Shown here one piece after another: positions 1 through 6,740 of a DNA stretch of 8,246 nucleotides. The translations under genes were made by a program, and so were the position numbers. Source of the stretch: Mycobacterium sp. (GTDB taxonomy: Bacteria; Actinomycetota; Actinomycetes; Mycobacteriales; Mycobacteriaceae); the NCBI GenBank assembly GCA_018500005.2, contig JAHBAP020000620.1, positions 1 to 8,246 of the forward strand, written 5' to 3'. The notes under the pieces are model-generated. The model saw only the letters and a program-made list of their open reading frames with translations. It made no database searches and was not told where the DNA came from. How positions within the stretch are numbered: position 1 is the first letter of the stretch; each line of letters begins with the position of its first letter.

Positions 1-57
1 CGCTGAGACCGCGCCGGTGCGGGAGTATCGGTCCGCACACTCGGCGCGGTCTCAGCG
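1..57. terminator. Long perfect inverted repeat, likely terminator of the usp operon
   Basis: Positions 1-15 and 43-57 are exact reverse complements (15 bp). Inside the loop a second pair, 17-22 and 33-38 (6 bp), can also form. Read on the minus strand, the stem begins at the uspC stop codon, so it sits where the operon transcript should end. No T-run is visible on the plus side, and the bases beyond position 1 are not available. Mycobacterial intrinsic terminators often lack a strong U-tract. The symmetry would let it work in both directions if a convergent gene lies to the left. It could instead be a dyad repeat element or an mRNA-stabilising structure. Confidence 0.6.
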
Positions 58-1371
58 CTGCGCGGCGGTGTTCGCGGCGCGTTGGGCGGCCGCCAGGGTT
101 TCGGCCACCGGCCGTCGGCCCAGGAACATCTCGTCGAAGAACGGCTTGATGGCCTGGAATCCGGCGGCGAAGCCCGCCCCGCCCGGGGCGGCGATTCGGG
201 GCCCGTCGAGCACCGCGAAGAACGGAGTGACGTCAACCCCTTTGGCCCGCCAGTAGTCGAAGTACACCTGCTGGGTCGACAGCACGGCGGGGATCGCAGC
301 ACCGGTGCGGCCAAGGTAGGCGTTCCCGGCACCGCCGAGCCAGTCCAGCACCGCACGTACCGCCTCGGGGTGTCGGGTGGCCGAATTCCCGGCGGCCACA
401 ATGCCATTGGTCACGCTGACCCGCCCGGCCGGACCGGTGGGCAGCACCGTCACACCCCACCGGAACTGCGCCTGGGAGGCCACTTGGGCCAGGTTGTAGG
501 TCCCTGACTGGAACACCGCCATCCGACCGGACAGGAACTGGTTGCGGGAGAAGTCGCCGTTGTCATTGGTGTCCGAGGCCGGCGGGGCGACGTGGTCGGT
601 GTTGATCAGGTCGACGACGTAGGACAGTGCGGTGGCGGTACGGGGGTTGTCGAAGGCGAAGCGGTCGCCGTCGCTGAAGATCCCGCCCGCCGAGCCGATG
701 TAGTTCAGGTTGATGCCCTGCAGGTCGTTGGCGGCGTTGTAGCCCCACTGTCGGATCCGTCGGCCGTCGAATCCCGCTGTGGCGGGGGACTTTCCGGCAG
801 CGTCGACGGTGAGACGGGCCAGTAGTGGGCGCAGGGTGTCTCTGGTGGGGTCGGGGTCCCACCGGGCGGCACTCAAGGTCTCGGGGGTGACACCGGCGGC
901 GGCGAGTAATTCGGCGTTGTAGTACAGCGCGATCCCGGCGTCGGTCAGTTGCGGCACCCCCCAAAGTTTTTCGCCGCGGGTGAACTGGCTCACCACCGAT
1001 GGCTCCCAGTCGGTGGAGGGAGTGATTGCCATCAGATGGCCGTTGTCGGCGTACTCGGCGAGGTGCGAGTTGTTGACCCAGAAGATGTCGTCGGCCCCGC
1101 CGCCGGCCATGTCGGTGCGCAGGGTGTCGAAGTAACTGGCATAGGAGACCAGGGTGGTGCGCACCTCGACGTCAGGGTGCGTGCGACTGAACTCGGCGAA
1201 CGAATCCCGGTATGCGGCGGCCACCTGGTCGTCCCACAGTCGCACCGTGACGACGGTCTTGCCCGGTGGGTCGTCGGCGCGGCCGAGTAGGAAGACAGCG
1301 CCGGTCAGCAGTAGCGCCATGGCCAGCAGTGCGGCAAGCATCATGGTGGAAAACCGCGGCCGGGTGATCAC
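52..1371 (-). CDS. uspC: UspC-like extracytoplasmic sugar-binding protein of an ABC importer
   Basis: This is a 439-residue family-1 solute-binding protein that would capture a sugar outside the membrane and deliver it to UspA/UspB. Residues about 9-30 form one hydrophobic segment after a short basic N-terminus (signal peptide or signal anchor). The mature region starts near residue 38 with a typical family opening (TVRLWDD), and a typical family C-terminal helix follows FFDEMFLGRRP. The start is GTG at 1371, overlapping the uspB stop by 4 bp (GTGA), which suggests translational coupling. There is no cysteine anywhere in the protein, so the usual lipobox anchor is absent. M. tuberculosis UspC (Rv2318) is of nearly the same length and has been reported to bind amino sugars. 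The family call is firm; the substrate is inferred from orthology and gene order. Confidence 0.88.
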   Translation of the reverse strand: MITRPRFSTMMLAALLAMALLLTGAVFLLGRADDPPGKTVVTVRLWDDQVAAAYRDSFAEFSRTHPDVEVRTTLVSYASYFDTLRTDMAGGGADDIFWVNNSHLAEYADNGHLMAITPSTDWEPSVVSQFTRGEKLWGVPQLTDAGIALYYNAELLAAAGVTPETLSAARWDPDPTRDTLRPLLARLTVDAAGKSPATAGFDGRRIRQWGYNAANDLQGINLNYIGSAGGIFSDGDRFAFDNPRTATALSYVVDLINTDHVAPPASDTNDNGDFSRNQFLSGRMAVFQSGTYNLAQVASQAQFRWGVTVLPTGPAGRVSVTNGIVAAGNSATRHPEAVRAVLDWLGGAGNAYLGRTGAAIPAVLSTQQVYFDYWRAKGVDVTPFFAVLDGPRIAAPGGAGFAAGFQAIKPFFDEMFLGRRPVAETLAAAQRAANTAAQR

Positions 1372-2180
1372 TTAAGCCCCGTGACGACGATCGACCGCAC
1401 GATGTGGCGCTGGAATATCGCGAACAAGACCACCAACGGCACGATCGCCATGGTGGTGGCCGCCATCACCAACGTCCACTGGGCGTTGTACTGCGACTGC
1501 AGGCCCGCGGTGGCCACCGTCAGCACCCGCCATTTCTCGCCGCTCGTGATCACCAGCGGCCACATGAAGCTATTCCATTGCGAGACAATGGTGATCAGGG
1601 TCAGGGTCGCCAGAATAGGCTTGCTGGACGGCACCACAACATGCACGATCACATCGAGGGTGTTGGCCCCGTCGATGCGGGCGGCGTTGAGCAGGTCCTT
1701 GGGGATCGACCGGAAGTACTCGCGCAGCAGGAAGATCGCGTACGGCGAGCCGAATAGGAACGGCAGCACCAACGCCCAGAATGTGTTGCGCAGACCCAGT
1801 TCGGCCATCATCAGATACAGCGGAACCACCGTCACGGTGGCCGGCACCATCAGCGTCGCCACGTATACCCAGAACAACCCGTCGCGGCCGGGGAATTCCA
1901 ATCGGGCGAAGGCGTAGGCAGCCAGTACCGAGAAGCACAGTTGTCCGATGGTGATGATCGCCGTCATCAGGGCGGTGACGGCCAGTGCTCGGCCGAAGCC
2001 CGCGCTGCCCAGGGCCGTGTAGTTGTCGAGGGTGGGCGGATCGGGCATGGACAGCGGAGTGCCGGTGGCGAACTGCTGAGCGGAGGTGAACGACGTGAGC
2101 AGGCCCAGAGCGAACGGGGCCACCGTCAGCACCGCCGCGACCACCAGACCGGCGTAGATCAGCGCGTTACGTGAGGTCAT
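1368..2180 (-). CDS. uspB: UspB-like sugar ABC transporter permease (MalG type)
   Basis: This 270-residue inner-membrane permease would form the translocation channel with UspA. About six hydrophobic segments are visible (roughly 8-30, 67-93, 103-125, 135-155, 188-210 and 238-258). The cytoplasmic EAA loop that docks the ATPase lies at about 163-190, with the core AARIDGAN followed by a conserved proline. The C-terminal position in the operon and the short N-terminus fit the MalG-like partner. The ATG at 2180 overlaps the end of uspA by 14 bp, and the stop overlaps uspC by 4 bp, so the three genes should be one transcript. The length is close to that of M. tuberculosis UspB (Rv2317). Confidence 0.9.
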   Translation of the reverse strand: MTSRNALIYAGLVVAAVLTVAPFALGLLTSFTSAQQFATGTPLSMPDPPTLDNYTALGSAGFGRALAVTALMTAIITIGQLCFSVLAAYAFARLEFPGRDGLFWVYVATLMVPATVTVVPLYLMMAELGLRNTFWALVLPFLFGSPYAIFLLREYFRSIPKDLLNAARIDGANTLDVIVHVVVPSSKPILATLTLITIVSQWNSFMWPLVITSGEKWRVLTVATAGLQSQYNAQWTLVMAATTMAIVPLVVLFAIFQRHIVRSIVVTGLK

Positions 2181-3036
2181 AGCTGATCCGGTTGCGGAAG
2201 TAAATGTGCTGCACGAGGGTTACCCCGACGAGTACGGCGAACAGCACCATCGCCATCACCGCCGCCCGGCCGATGGCGGCCGCGCCGAACGCCTCGGCGT
2301 AGATGCGGTGCGCCACGAGGTCGGTGCGGCCGGCGGGGCCGCCGCCGGTCAGGGCGTAGACGGTGTCGAACACTTGGGCCGCGCTGACCACCCCGGTTAC
2401 TGAGACGAAGAAGAATGTAGGTCGCAGCATCGGCAGCGTGATGTGCCAGAACCGCTGCCAGGAGTTGGCTCCGTCGATACGGGCGGCGGCGTGGATCGTC
2501 GGCGGAATCGCGAGAATGCCGGCGAGGAAGAACAGTGCCACGTAACCGACGTTTGTCCACACCGTCACCGCCGCCACGACCGGCAGTGCCATCCCCGGGT
2601 CGGTCAGCCACTCGATGCGATGCCCCAGCGCGGTGCTGCCCGCCCCATCGGTCGGAGCCAGGATCCACCGCCACAGCACCGCCACCGCCAGGGGTGAACA
2701 GATCCACGGGATGACGTAGAGGGCCCGGAACAACCCGGTCCCGGGAAGTCCGCGGGCCAGCATCGCTGCCGCCCCCAGTCCCAGCAGCACCTGGGCGGGC
2801 ACCACGATCGCGATGAACGCCAGCGTCACCAGCAGTGAGTTGCCGAAGGCCGGATCGGTCAGCACCGATCGCCAGTTCTCCAGCCCCACATACCGGATCG
2901 GCCCGAGTAGATCCCAGCGGTGCAGGCTCAGCCACACCACCACCAGCATCGGCAGCAGCAGGAAGCACACCACCCCGAACAAGCTCGGCGCCAGCAACCC
3001 GTATCCCAACAGGGCCGAGCGCAGACGCCGGTTCAC
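2167..3036 (-). CDS. uspA: UspA-like sugar ABC transporter permease (MalF type)
   Basis: This 289-residue membrane protein is the first gene of the operon and the likely partner of UspB. Hydrophobic segments lie at about 10-38, 67-95, 103-126, 150-178, 205-225 and 256-280. The EAA loop is at about 181-206 with the core AAARIDGAN and a following LPMLRP. The chosen start is GTG at 3036, followed by a basic stretch (NRRLRS) and then the first membrane helix. Little Shine-Dalgarno match precedes it, and an AT-rich -10-like stretch lies a few bases upstream, so a leaderless or near-leaderless message is possible. No ATP-binding protein is encoded between here and the operon end, so energy must come from an ATPase elsewhere. 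Confidence 0.9.
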   Translation of the reverse strand: MNRRLRSALLGYGLLAPSLFGVVCFLLLPMLVVVWLSLHRWDLLGPIRYVGLENWRSVLTDPAFGNSLLVTLAFIAIVVPAQVLLGLGAAAMLARGLPGTGLFRALYVIPWICSPLAVAVLWRWILAPTDGAGSTALGHRIEWLTDPGMALPVVAAVTVWTNVGYVALFFLAGILAIPPTIHAAARIDGANSWQRFWHITLPMLRPTFFFVSVTGVVSAAQVFDTVYALTGGGPAGRTDLVAHRIYAEAFGAAAIGRAAVMAMVLFAVLVGVTLVQHIYFRNRISYDLT

Positions 3037-3070
3037 GTCCGTAATTAAAGCCCCCGGTTACGGTGGAGCG
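3037..3070. promoter_or_regulatory. 34-bp divergent promoter gap between uspA and tldD
   Basis: The start codons of uspA (minus) and tldD (plus) are only 34 bp apart. The gap holds a single AT-rich block at 3041-3049 containing the palindrome TAATTA (3042-3047). On the minus strand this block (TTTAATTA) ends about 6 nt before the uspA GTG, the spacing expected of a -10 element for a leaderless transcript. On the plus strand it lies about 24 nt before the tldD GTG, leaving room for the GGTGGAG stretch at 3062-3068. Any -35 or regulator sites must lie inside the opposite gene. These are motif-based guesses without transcript data. Confidence 0.45.
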
Positions 3071-4591
3071 GTGAATTCCGATCCATCCGGTGTCGACGAG
3101 GACTTCCTCGCCCTGCCCCTTCAGCGGTTGGCCGAGGCCGCCCTGTCGGCGGCCCTCGCCGGCGGTGCCAGTTACGCCGACCTGCGGGTGCATGCCATCA
3201 CCACCGAGGTGGTGAACCTGCGCGACGGCGAGTTGGAGTCGGCGGTGCTGGACCGCGACATCGGCCTGGCGGTCCGGGTGATCGTCGACGGGACCTGGGG
3301 GTTCGCCTCGCATGCCGGGCTGACCCCCGATATCGCTGCGGAGTCCGCCCGCCACGCGGTGGGGGTGGCCGTCACCCTGGCCAGCCTCAACGCCGACCGG
3401 GTGGAGTTGGCCGACGAACCGGTCCACCGCGACGCGGTGTGGGTCTCGGACTACCGCATCGACCCGTTCACGGTTCCGACCGCCGACAAGATCGCGGTTC
3501 TGCAGGACTACTCCGGGCGCCTGCTGGCATCCGACGGCGTCGACCACGTCTCTGCCCACGTCAACACTGTCAAGGAGCAGATCTTCTACGCCGACACCTT
3601 CGGCTCGTCGATCACTCAACAACGGGTGCGCACCATGCCCGCTCTCGAGGCGGTCAGCGTCGACGCGGCGGCGGGAAGTTTCGAGTCGATGCGCACCCTG
3701 GCCCCGCCCACCGGCCATGGCTGGGAGGCGGTGGCCGGTGACGGCGTGTGGAACTGGACCGGCGAGCTCGCCGAGTTGCCGTCCCTGCTCGCCGAGAAAT
3801 CCAAGGCACCCACCGTGGTCGCCGGGCCCACTGACCTGGTGATCGACCCGACCAACCTGTGGCTGACCATCCACGAATCCATCGGCCACGCCACCGAATA
3901 CGACCGGGCGATCGGCTACGAGGCCGCCTACGCCGGAACCTCGTTCGCCACCCCGGACAAGCTCAACCGGATGCGCTATGGATCGCCGGTCATGAACGTC
4001 ACCGCCGACCGCACCGTCGAACACGGTTTGGCCACAATCGGTTACGACACCGAGGGAGTGGCGGCGCAGCAGTGGGACCTGGTGCGCGACGGGGTTTTCG
4101 TCGGCTACCAACTCGACCGGGTGTTCGCCCGTAAGCTGGGACTGGCGCGCTCCAACGGCTGCTCGTACGCCGATTCCGCTCACCACGTCCCGATTCAGCG
4201 GATGCCCAATGTGTCGCTTCAGCCGGGACCGGTCGATTTGAGCACCGAAGACCTGATCAACCAGGTGGAGAACGGCATCTACGTAGTCGGGGACAAGAGT
4301 TGGTCGATCGACATGCAGCGCTACAACTTTCAGTTCACCGGGCAGCGGTTCTACCGGATCCGCGACGGACGGTTGGAGGGCCAGGTGCGTGACGTCGCCT
4401 ACCAGGCCACCACCACCGACTTCTGGAACTCGATGGAAGCCGTGGGCGGCCCCTCGACCTGGCGGCTCGGCGGGGCGTTCAACTGCGGCAAGGCCCAACC
4501 CGGCCAGGTCGCCGCGGTAAGCCACGGCTGTCCTTCGGCGTTGTTCCGGGGTGTGAATGTGCTGAATACCCTTGAGGAGTCGGGCCGATGA
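3071..4591 (+). CDS. tldD: TldD-like catalytic subunit of the TldD/TldE metalloprotease
   Basis: This 506-residue cytoplasmic protein of the TldD/PmbA family would be the zinc-bearing half of a heterodimer that cleaves unfolded or modified peptides. The family signature HExxxH is present as HESIGH at residues 268-273. The C-terminal zinc-ligand cysteine context, FNCGKAQPGQ, is at about 470-479 (Cys472). The chosen start is GTG at 3071. The open frame continues upstream to 2813, but that part lies opposite uspA and reads as low-complexity antisense. The GTG gives about the length I recall for M. tuberculosis Rv2315c. GGAG ends only 2 nt before this GTG, a close spacing, so the exact start is less sure than the gene. 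In E. coli the family matures microcin B17 and degrades CcdA; the substrate here is unknown. Confidence 0.88.
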   Translation: MNSDPSGVDEDFLALPLQRLAEAALSAALAGGASYADLRVHAITTEVVNLRDGELESAVLDRDIGLAVRVIVDGTWGFASHAGLTPDIAAESARHAVGVAVTLASLNADRVELADEPVHRDAVWVSDYRIDPFTVPTADKIAVLQDYSGRLLASDGVDHVSAHVNTVKEQIFYADTFGSSITQQRVRTMPALEAVSVDAAAGSFESMRTLAPPTGHGWEAVAGDGVWNWTGELAELPSLLAEKSKAPTVVAGPTDLVIDPTNLWLTIHESIGHATEYDRAIGYEAAYAGTSFATPDKLNRMRYGSPVMNVTADRTVEHGLATIGYDTEGVAAQQWDLVRDGVFVGYQLDRVFARKLGLARSNGCSYADSAHHVPIQRMPNVSLQPGPVDLSTEDLINQVENGIYVVGDKSWSIDMQRYNFQFTGQRFYRIRDGRLEGQVRDVAYQATTTDFWNSMEAVGGPSTWRLGGAFNCGKAQPGQVAAVSHGCPSALFRGVNVLNTLEESGR

Positions 4592-4629
4592 GCGTCAGCG
4601 CAGGGGCCAAGTCAGGACAGGCCCGATGA
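4588..4629 (+). other. 13-codon mini-ORF bridging tldD and tldE
   Basis: The sequence reads MSVSAGAKSGQAR then stop. Its ATG overlaps the tldD stop (ATGA at 4588-4591) and its TGA (4627-4629) overlaps the tldE ATG (ATGA at 4626-4629). GAGGAG at 4574-4579 is a good ribosome-binding site 8 nt before its ATG, better than the AGGA before tldE. It could act as a re-initiation relay that keeps ribosomes moving from tldD to tldE. It may also be a chance product of a short intergenic gap; the peptide itself resembles nothing I recognise. Confidence 0.35.
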
Positions 4630-5999
4630 TCCGCCCCCAGGATGCCGTGGAGGCAGTGCTGCAGTCGGCCGCCCGGACCAACCGGTGCGACGAAACCATC
4701 GTCATCGTCACCGACCGCAGCGAGGCCTCGCTGCGCTGGGCCGGTAACTCGATGACCACCAACGGGGTGTCGACAAGTCGTTCCACCGCAGTCATTTCCA
4801 TTGTGCGAACGGGGGAGAAGGCCCGCGTCGGTGCCGTGCGTTCCAGTGTGGTCGACCCCGACGCGATCGACGCTCTGGTGGCCGCCGCGGACAAGGCGGC
4901 CCACACAGCGCCCGAGGCCCGCGACACCGCATCACTGCTCACCGGTTCGGGGGAGCCCGCCGACTGGGATGACCCACTACCCGGCACCGGGGCCGGGGCG
5001 TTCGCCGAAGTCGCCCGCGCGCTGTCGTCGGGCTTCGGTCGCGCGGATCGCCTGTACGGCTTCGCTCACCACACGGTGGAGACGACGTTCCTGGCCACCT
5101 CGACCGGAGTGCGCCGGCGTTTCACCCAGCCCACCGGGTCAGTAGAGATCAACGCCAAGCGCGGGGAGGCCAGCGCCTGGGCGGGCATCAGCACCCCGTG
5201 GTTCGCCGACGTGCCCGTCGACTCCATGCTGGCCGATCTGTCGATGCGTCTGGACTGGTCGAAACGGACCGTGGAGTTGCCGGCCGGGCGTTACGAGACC
5301 CTGATGCCGCCCTCGACGGTGGCCGACATGATGATCTACCTCGGGTGGTCGATGGACGGTCGCGGCGCGCAGGAGGGCCGGACTGCGCTGTCGGCGCCCG
5401 GCGGCGGGACGCGGGCGGGCGAGAGGCTCACCGACCTGCCGCTGACGATGTACTCCGACCCGTTCGCGCCCGGCCTGGAGTGCGCGCCGTTCGTACACAC
5501 CGCCACCGGTTCGGAACGGCTTTCGGTATTCGACAACGGCATGGACATCGACCGGATGGACTGGATCCGCGAAGGCGCCATCGCCTCGCTCGCCTACCCG
5601 CGGGCGGCCGCCGCAGAGTTCGGGGTGCAGCCCGCCGTCCCGGCCGACAACCTGTTGATGACCGGTGGCACAAGGGATCTCGCCGACATGATCGCCGACA
5701 CCGAGCGCGGCCTGTTGCTGACCACGCTCTGGTATATCCGAACCGTCGACCCCACAACACTCCTGCTGACCGGACTGACCCGCGACGGCGTGTACCTGAT
5801 CGAGGATGGCGAGATCACCGGCGCGGTCAACAACTTCCGGTTCAACGAGAGCCCCCTGGATCTACTGCGGAGGGCCACCGAGGCCGGTGTTGCCGAGACC
5901 ACGCTGCCGCGGGAGTGGAGCGACTGGGCCACCCGGGCCGTCATGCCGACGCTGCGGATACCGGATTTCCACATGTCGTCGGTCAGCCAGGCGCAGTAG
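4626..5999 (+). CDS. tldE: TldE/PmbA-like non-catalytic partner of TldD
   Basis: This 457-residue TldD/PmbA-family protein lacks the HExxxH motif, as expected for the structural TldE partner. Family features include GRYETLMPPS at 221-230, NFRFNESPL at 403-411, and a typical C-terminal run PTLRIPDFHMSS. The start is ATG at 4626, preceded by AGGA at 4614-4617. A TTG at 4572 is in frame but lies inside tldD and has no better support. The length from ATG matches what I recall for M. tuberculosis Rv2314c. With 34 bp between tldD and tldE, and a mini-ORF spanning the gap, co-transcription is very likely. The stop is followed almost at once by the vapB operator. Confidence 0.87.
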   Translation: MIRPQDAVEAVLQSAARTNRCDETIVIVTDRSEASLRWAGNSMTTNGVSTSRSTAVISIVRTGEKARVGAVRSSVVDPDAIDALVAAADKAAHTAPEARDTASLLTGSGEPADWDDPLPGTGAGAFAEVARALSSGFGRADRLYGFAHHTVETTFLATSTGVRRRFTQPTGSVEINAKRGEASAWAGISTPWFADVPVDSMLADLSMRLDWSKRTVELPAGRYETLMPPSTVADMMIYLGWSMDGRGAQEGRTALSAPGGGTRAGERLTDLPLTMYSDPFAPGLECAPFVHTATGSERLSVFDNGMDIDRMDWIREGAIASLAYPRAAAAEFGVQPAVPADNLLMTGGTRDLADMIADTERGLLLTTLWYIRTVDPTTLLLTGLTRDGVYLIEDGEITGAVNNFRFNESPLDLLRRATEAGVAETTLPREWSDWATRAVMPTLRIPDFHMSSVSQAQ

Positions 6000-6011
6000 A
6001 GTGACAGCATG

Positions 6012-6043
6012 GCATCAAGAATTTTGATGCTATGCTATCAAAA
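6012..6043 (+). promoter_or_regulatory. Operator/promoter of the vapBC module
   Basis: Two overlapping inverted repeats lie just before and over the vapB start. The first is GCATCAA (6012-6018) with TTGATGC (6024-6030). The second is TTTTGAT (6022-6028) with ATCAAAA (6037-6043), the last base being the A of the ATG. TATGCT at 6031-6036 fits the mycobacterial -10 form TAnnnT and places a start site at the ATG itself. No Shine-Dalgarno is visible, so the message is probably leaderless. The repeats are the expected binding sites of the VapB/VapC complex, giving autorepression. Confidence 0.6.
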
Positions 6044-6297
6044 TGCGTACGACGGTCACGCTCGACGATGACGCATTGGCGGTTGTCCGTCGGCGAATGC
6101 GCGAACGGGGGGTTTCGTTCAAGACGGCGCTGAACGACGCGATCCGCGACGGGGCACAGGAGCGGCCCGCGCCCACCCCGTTCGAAACGCGCACGGCTGA
6201 TCTCGGGGTTCCGGCTGTCAATCTCGACCGCGCACTTCAGGTCGCGGCGGAACTCGAAGACGAGGAGCTCATTCGCCGGCAGCGGCGAGGCGCATGA
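6043..6297 (+). CDS. vapB: VapB-type ribbon-helix-helix antitoxin
   Basis: This 84-residue protein would neutralise the toxin encoded immediately downstream and repress the operon. Residues 1-38 read as a ribbon-helix-helix DNA-binding fold: a short strand (RTTVTLDDD) followed by two helices. Residues about 50-80, with PAVNLDRALQVAAELEDEEL, look like the acidic toxin-binding tail. The ATG at 6043 sits at the edge of an inverted repeat with a -10-like hexamer seven bases upstream and no ribosome-binding site. The stop overlaps vapC by 4 bp (ATGA). Orthology to a numbered mycobacterial VapB cannot be settled from the sequence alone. Confidence 0.82.
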   Translation: MRTTVTLDDDALAVVRRRMRERGVSFKTALNDAIRDGAQERPAPTPFETRTADLGVPAVNLDRALQVAAELEDEELIRRQRRGA

Positions 6298-6740
6298 AGA
6301 TCGTCGATGCCAATGTGCTTCTCTACGCGGTCAATTCGGCCAGCGAGCGGCACGCCGCCAGTCGGCGGTGGCTCGACTCGGCGCTGTCGGGCGGCGACAC
6401 CGTCGCGTTCGCCTGGGTGCCGTTATTGGCTTTCGTCCGGCTGACGACGAAGATCGGCCTGTTTCCCTCGCCCCTTTCTCCCGCCGACGCGCTGCGACAG
6501 GTCACCGAGTGGCTGGGCGCGCCAGGTGCGGTCGCGATCGGTCCCACGCCTCGCCATGCCGACATCCTGTCGGGGCTGCTGGCTCCGCTGGGAACGGGTG
6601 GCAACCTCGTCAACGACGGCCACCTGGCGGCGTTGGCCGTCGAGCATCGCGCCGTGATCGTCAGTTACGACAGCGATTTCGGGCGGTTCGACGGTGTCAC
6701 GTGGAAGACGCCCGATGAGCTTGTTGCCCAGGGTGGTTGA
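6294..6740 (+). CDS. vapC: VapC-type PIN-domain ribonuclease toxin
   Basis: This 148-residue PIN-domain protein is a probable endoribonuclease that would cleave tRNA or rRNA when released from VapB. Active-site acids are visible as Asp5 in IVDANVLLYAV, Asp108 in NLVNDGHLAALA, and Asp126/Asp128 in SYDSDF. The middle segment AWVPLLAFVRLTT (about 40-52) carries no acidic residue where many PIN toxins have a glutamate. I recall the same AFLRLTT form in a mycobacterial PIN subfamily, so this may be normal for the group. The start overlaps vapB (ATGA), with GAGG just upstream. The intact frame suggests a functional toxin. Confidence 0.85.
   Translation: MKIVDANVLLYAVNSASERHAASRRWLDSALSGGDTVAFAWVPLLAFVRLTTKIGLFPSPLSPADALRQVTEWLGAPGAVAIGPTPRHADILSGLLAPLGTGGNLVNDGHLAALAVEHRAVIVSYDSDFGRFDGVTWKTPDELVAQGG

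Noticed and set aside
563..964. Arg/Pro-rich minus-strand frame inside uspC
   Set aside because: It is an alternative frame of a well-supported binding protein, with shadow-type composition.
2813..3070. N-terminal extension of tldD
   Set aside because: It lies opposite the uspA coding region, looks unlike the family and would add about 86 residues to a protein that already has the family's length from GTG 3071.
2177..4525. A 782-codon open frame on the minus strand across uspA and opposite tldD
   Set aside because: It uses a different frame of uspA and the antisense of tldD. Both are clearly real by motifs (EAA loop, HExxxH), and the translation is low-complexity G/R/V/D-rich. It is a high-GC shadow.
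4572..4625. TTG start for tldE inside tldD
   Set aside because: The added residues (RSRADERQRRGQ) are not family-like, and the ATG at 4626 gives the expected length.
3037..4629. A RiPP precursor near tldD/tldE, since TldD/E can mature modified peptides
   Set aside because: The only small ORF is the 13-codon relay, which has no leader/core character, and no modifying enzyme is in the window.
5198..6004. 268-codon plus-strand frame overlapping tldE
   Set aside because: Arg-rich alternative frame of tldE with no recognisable domain.
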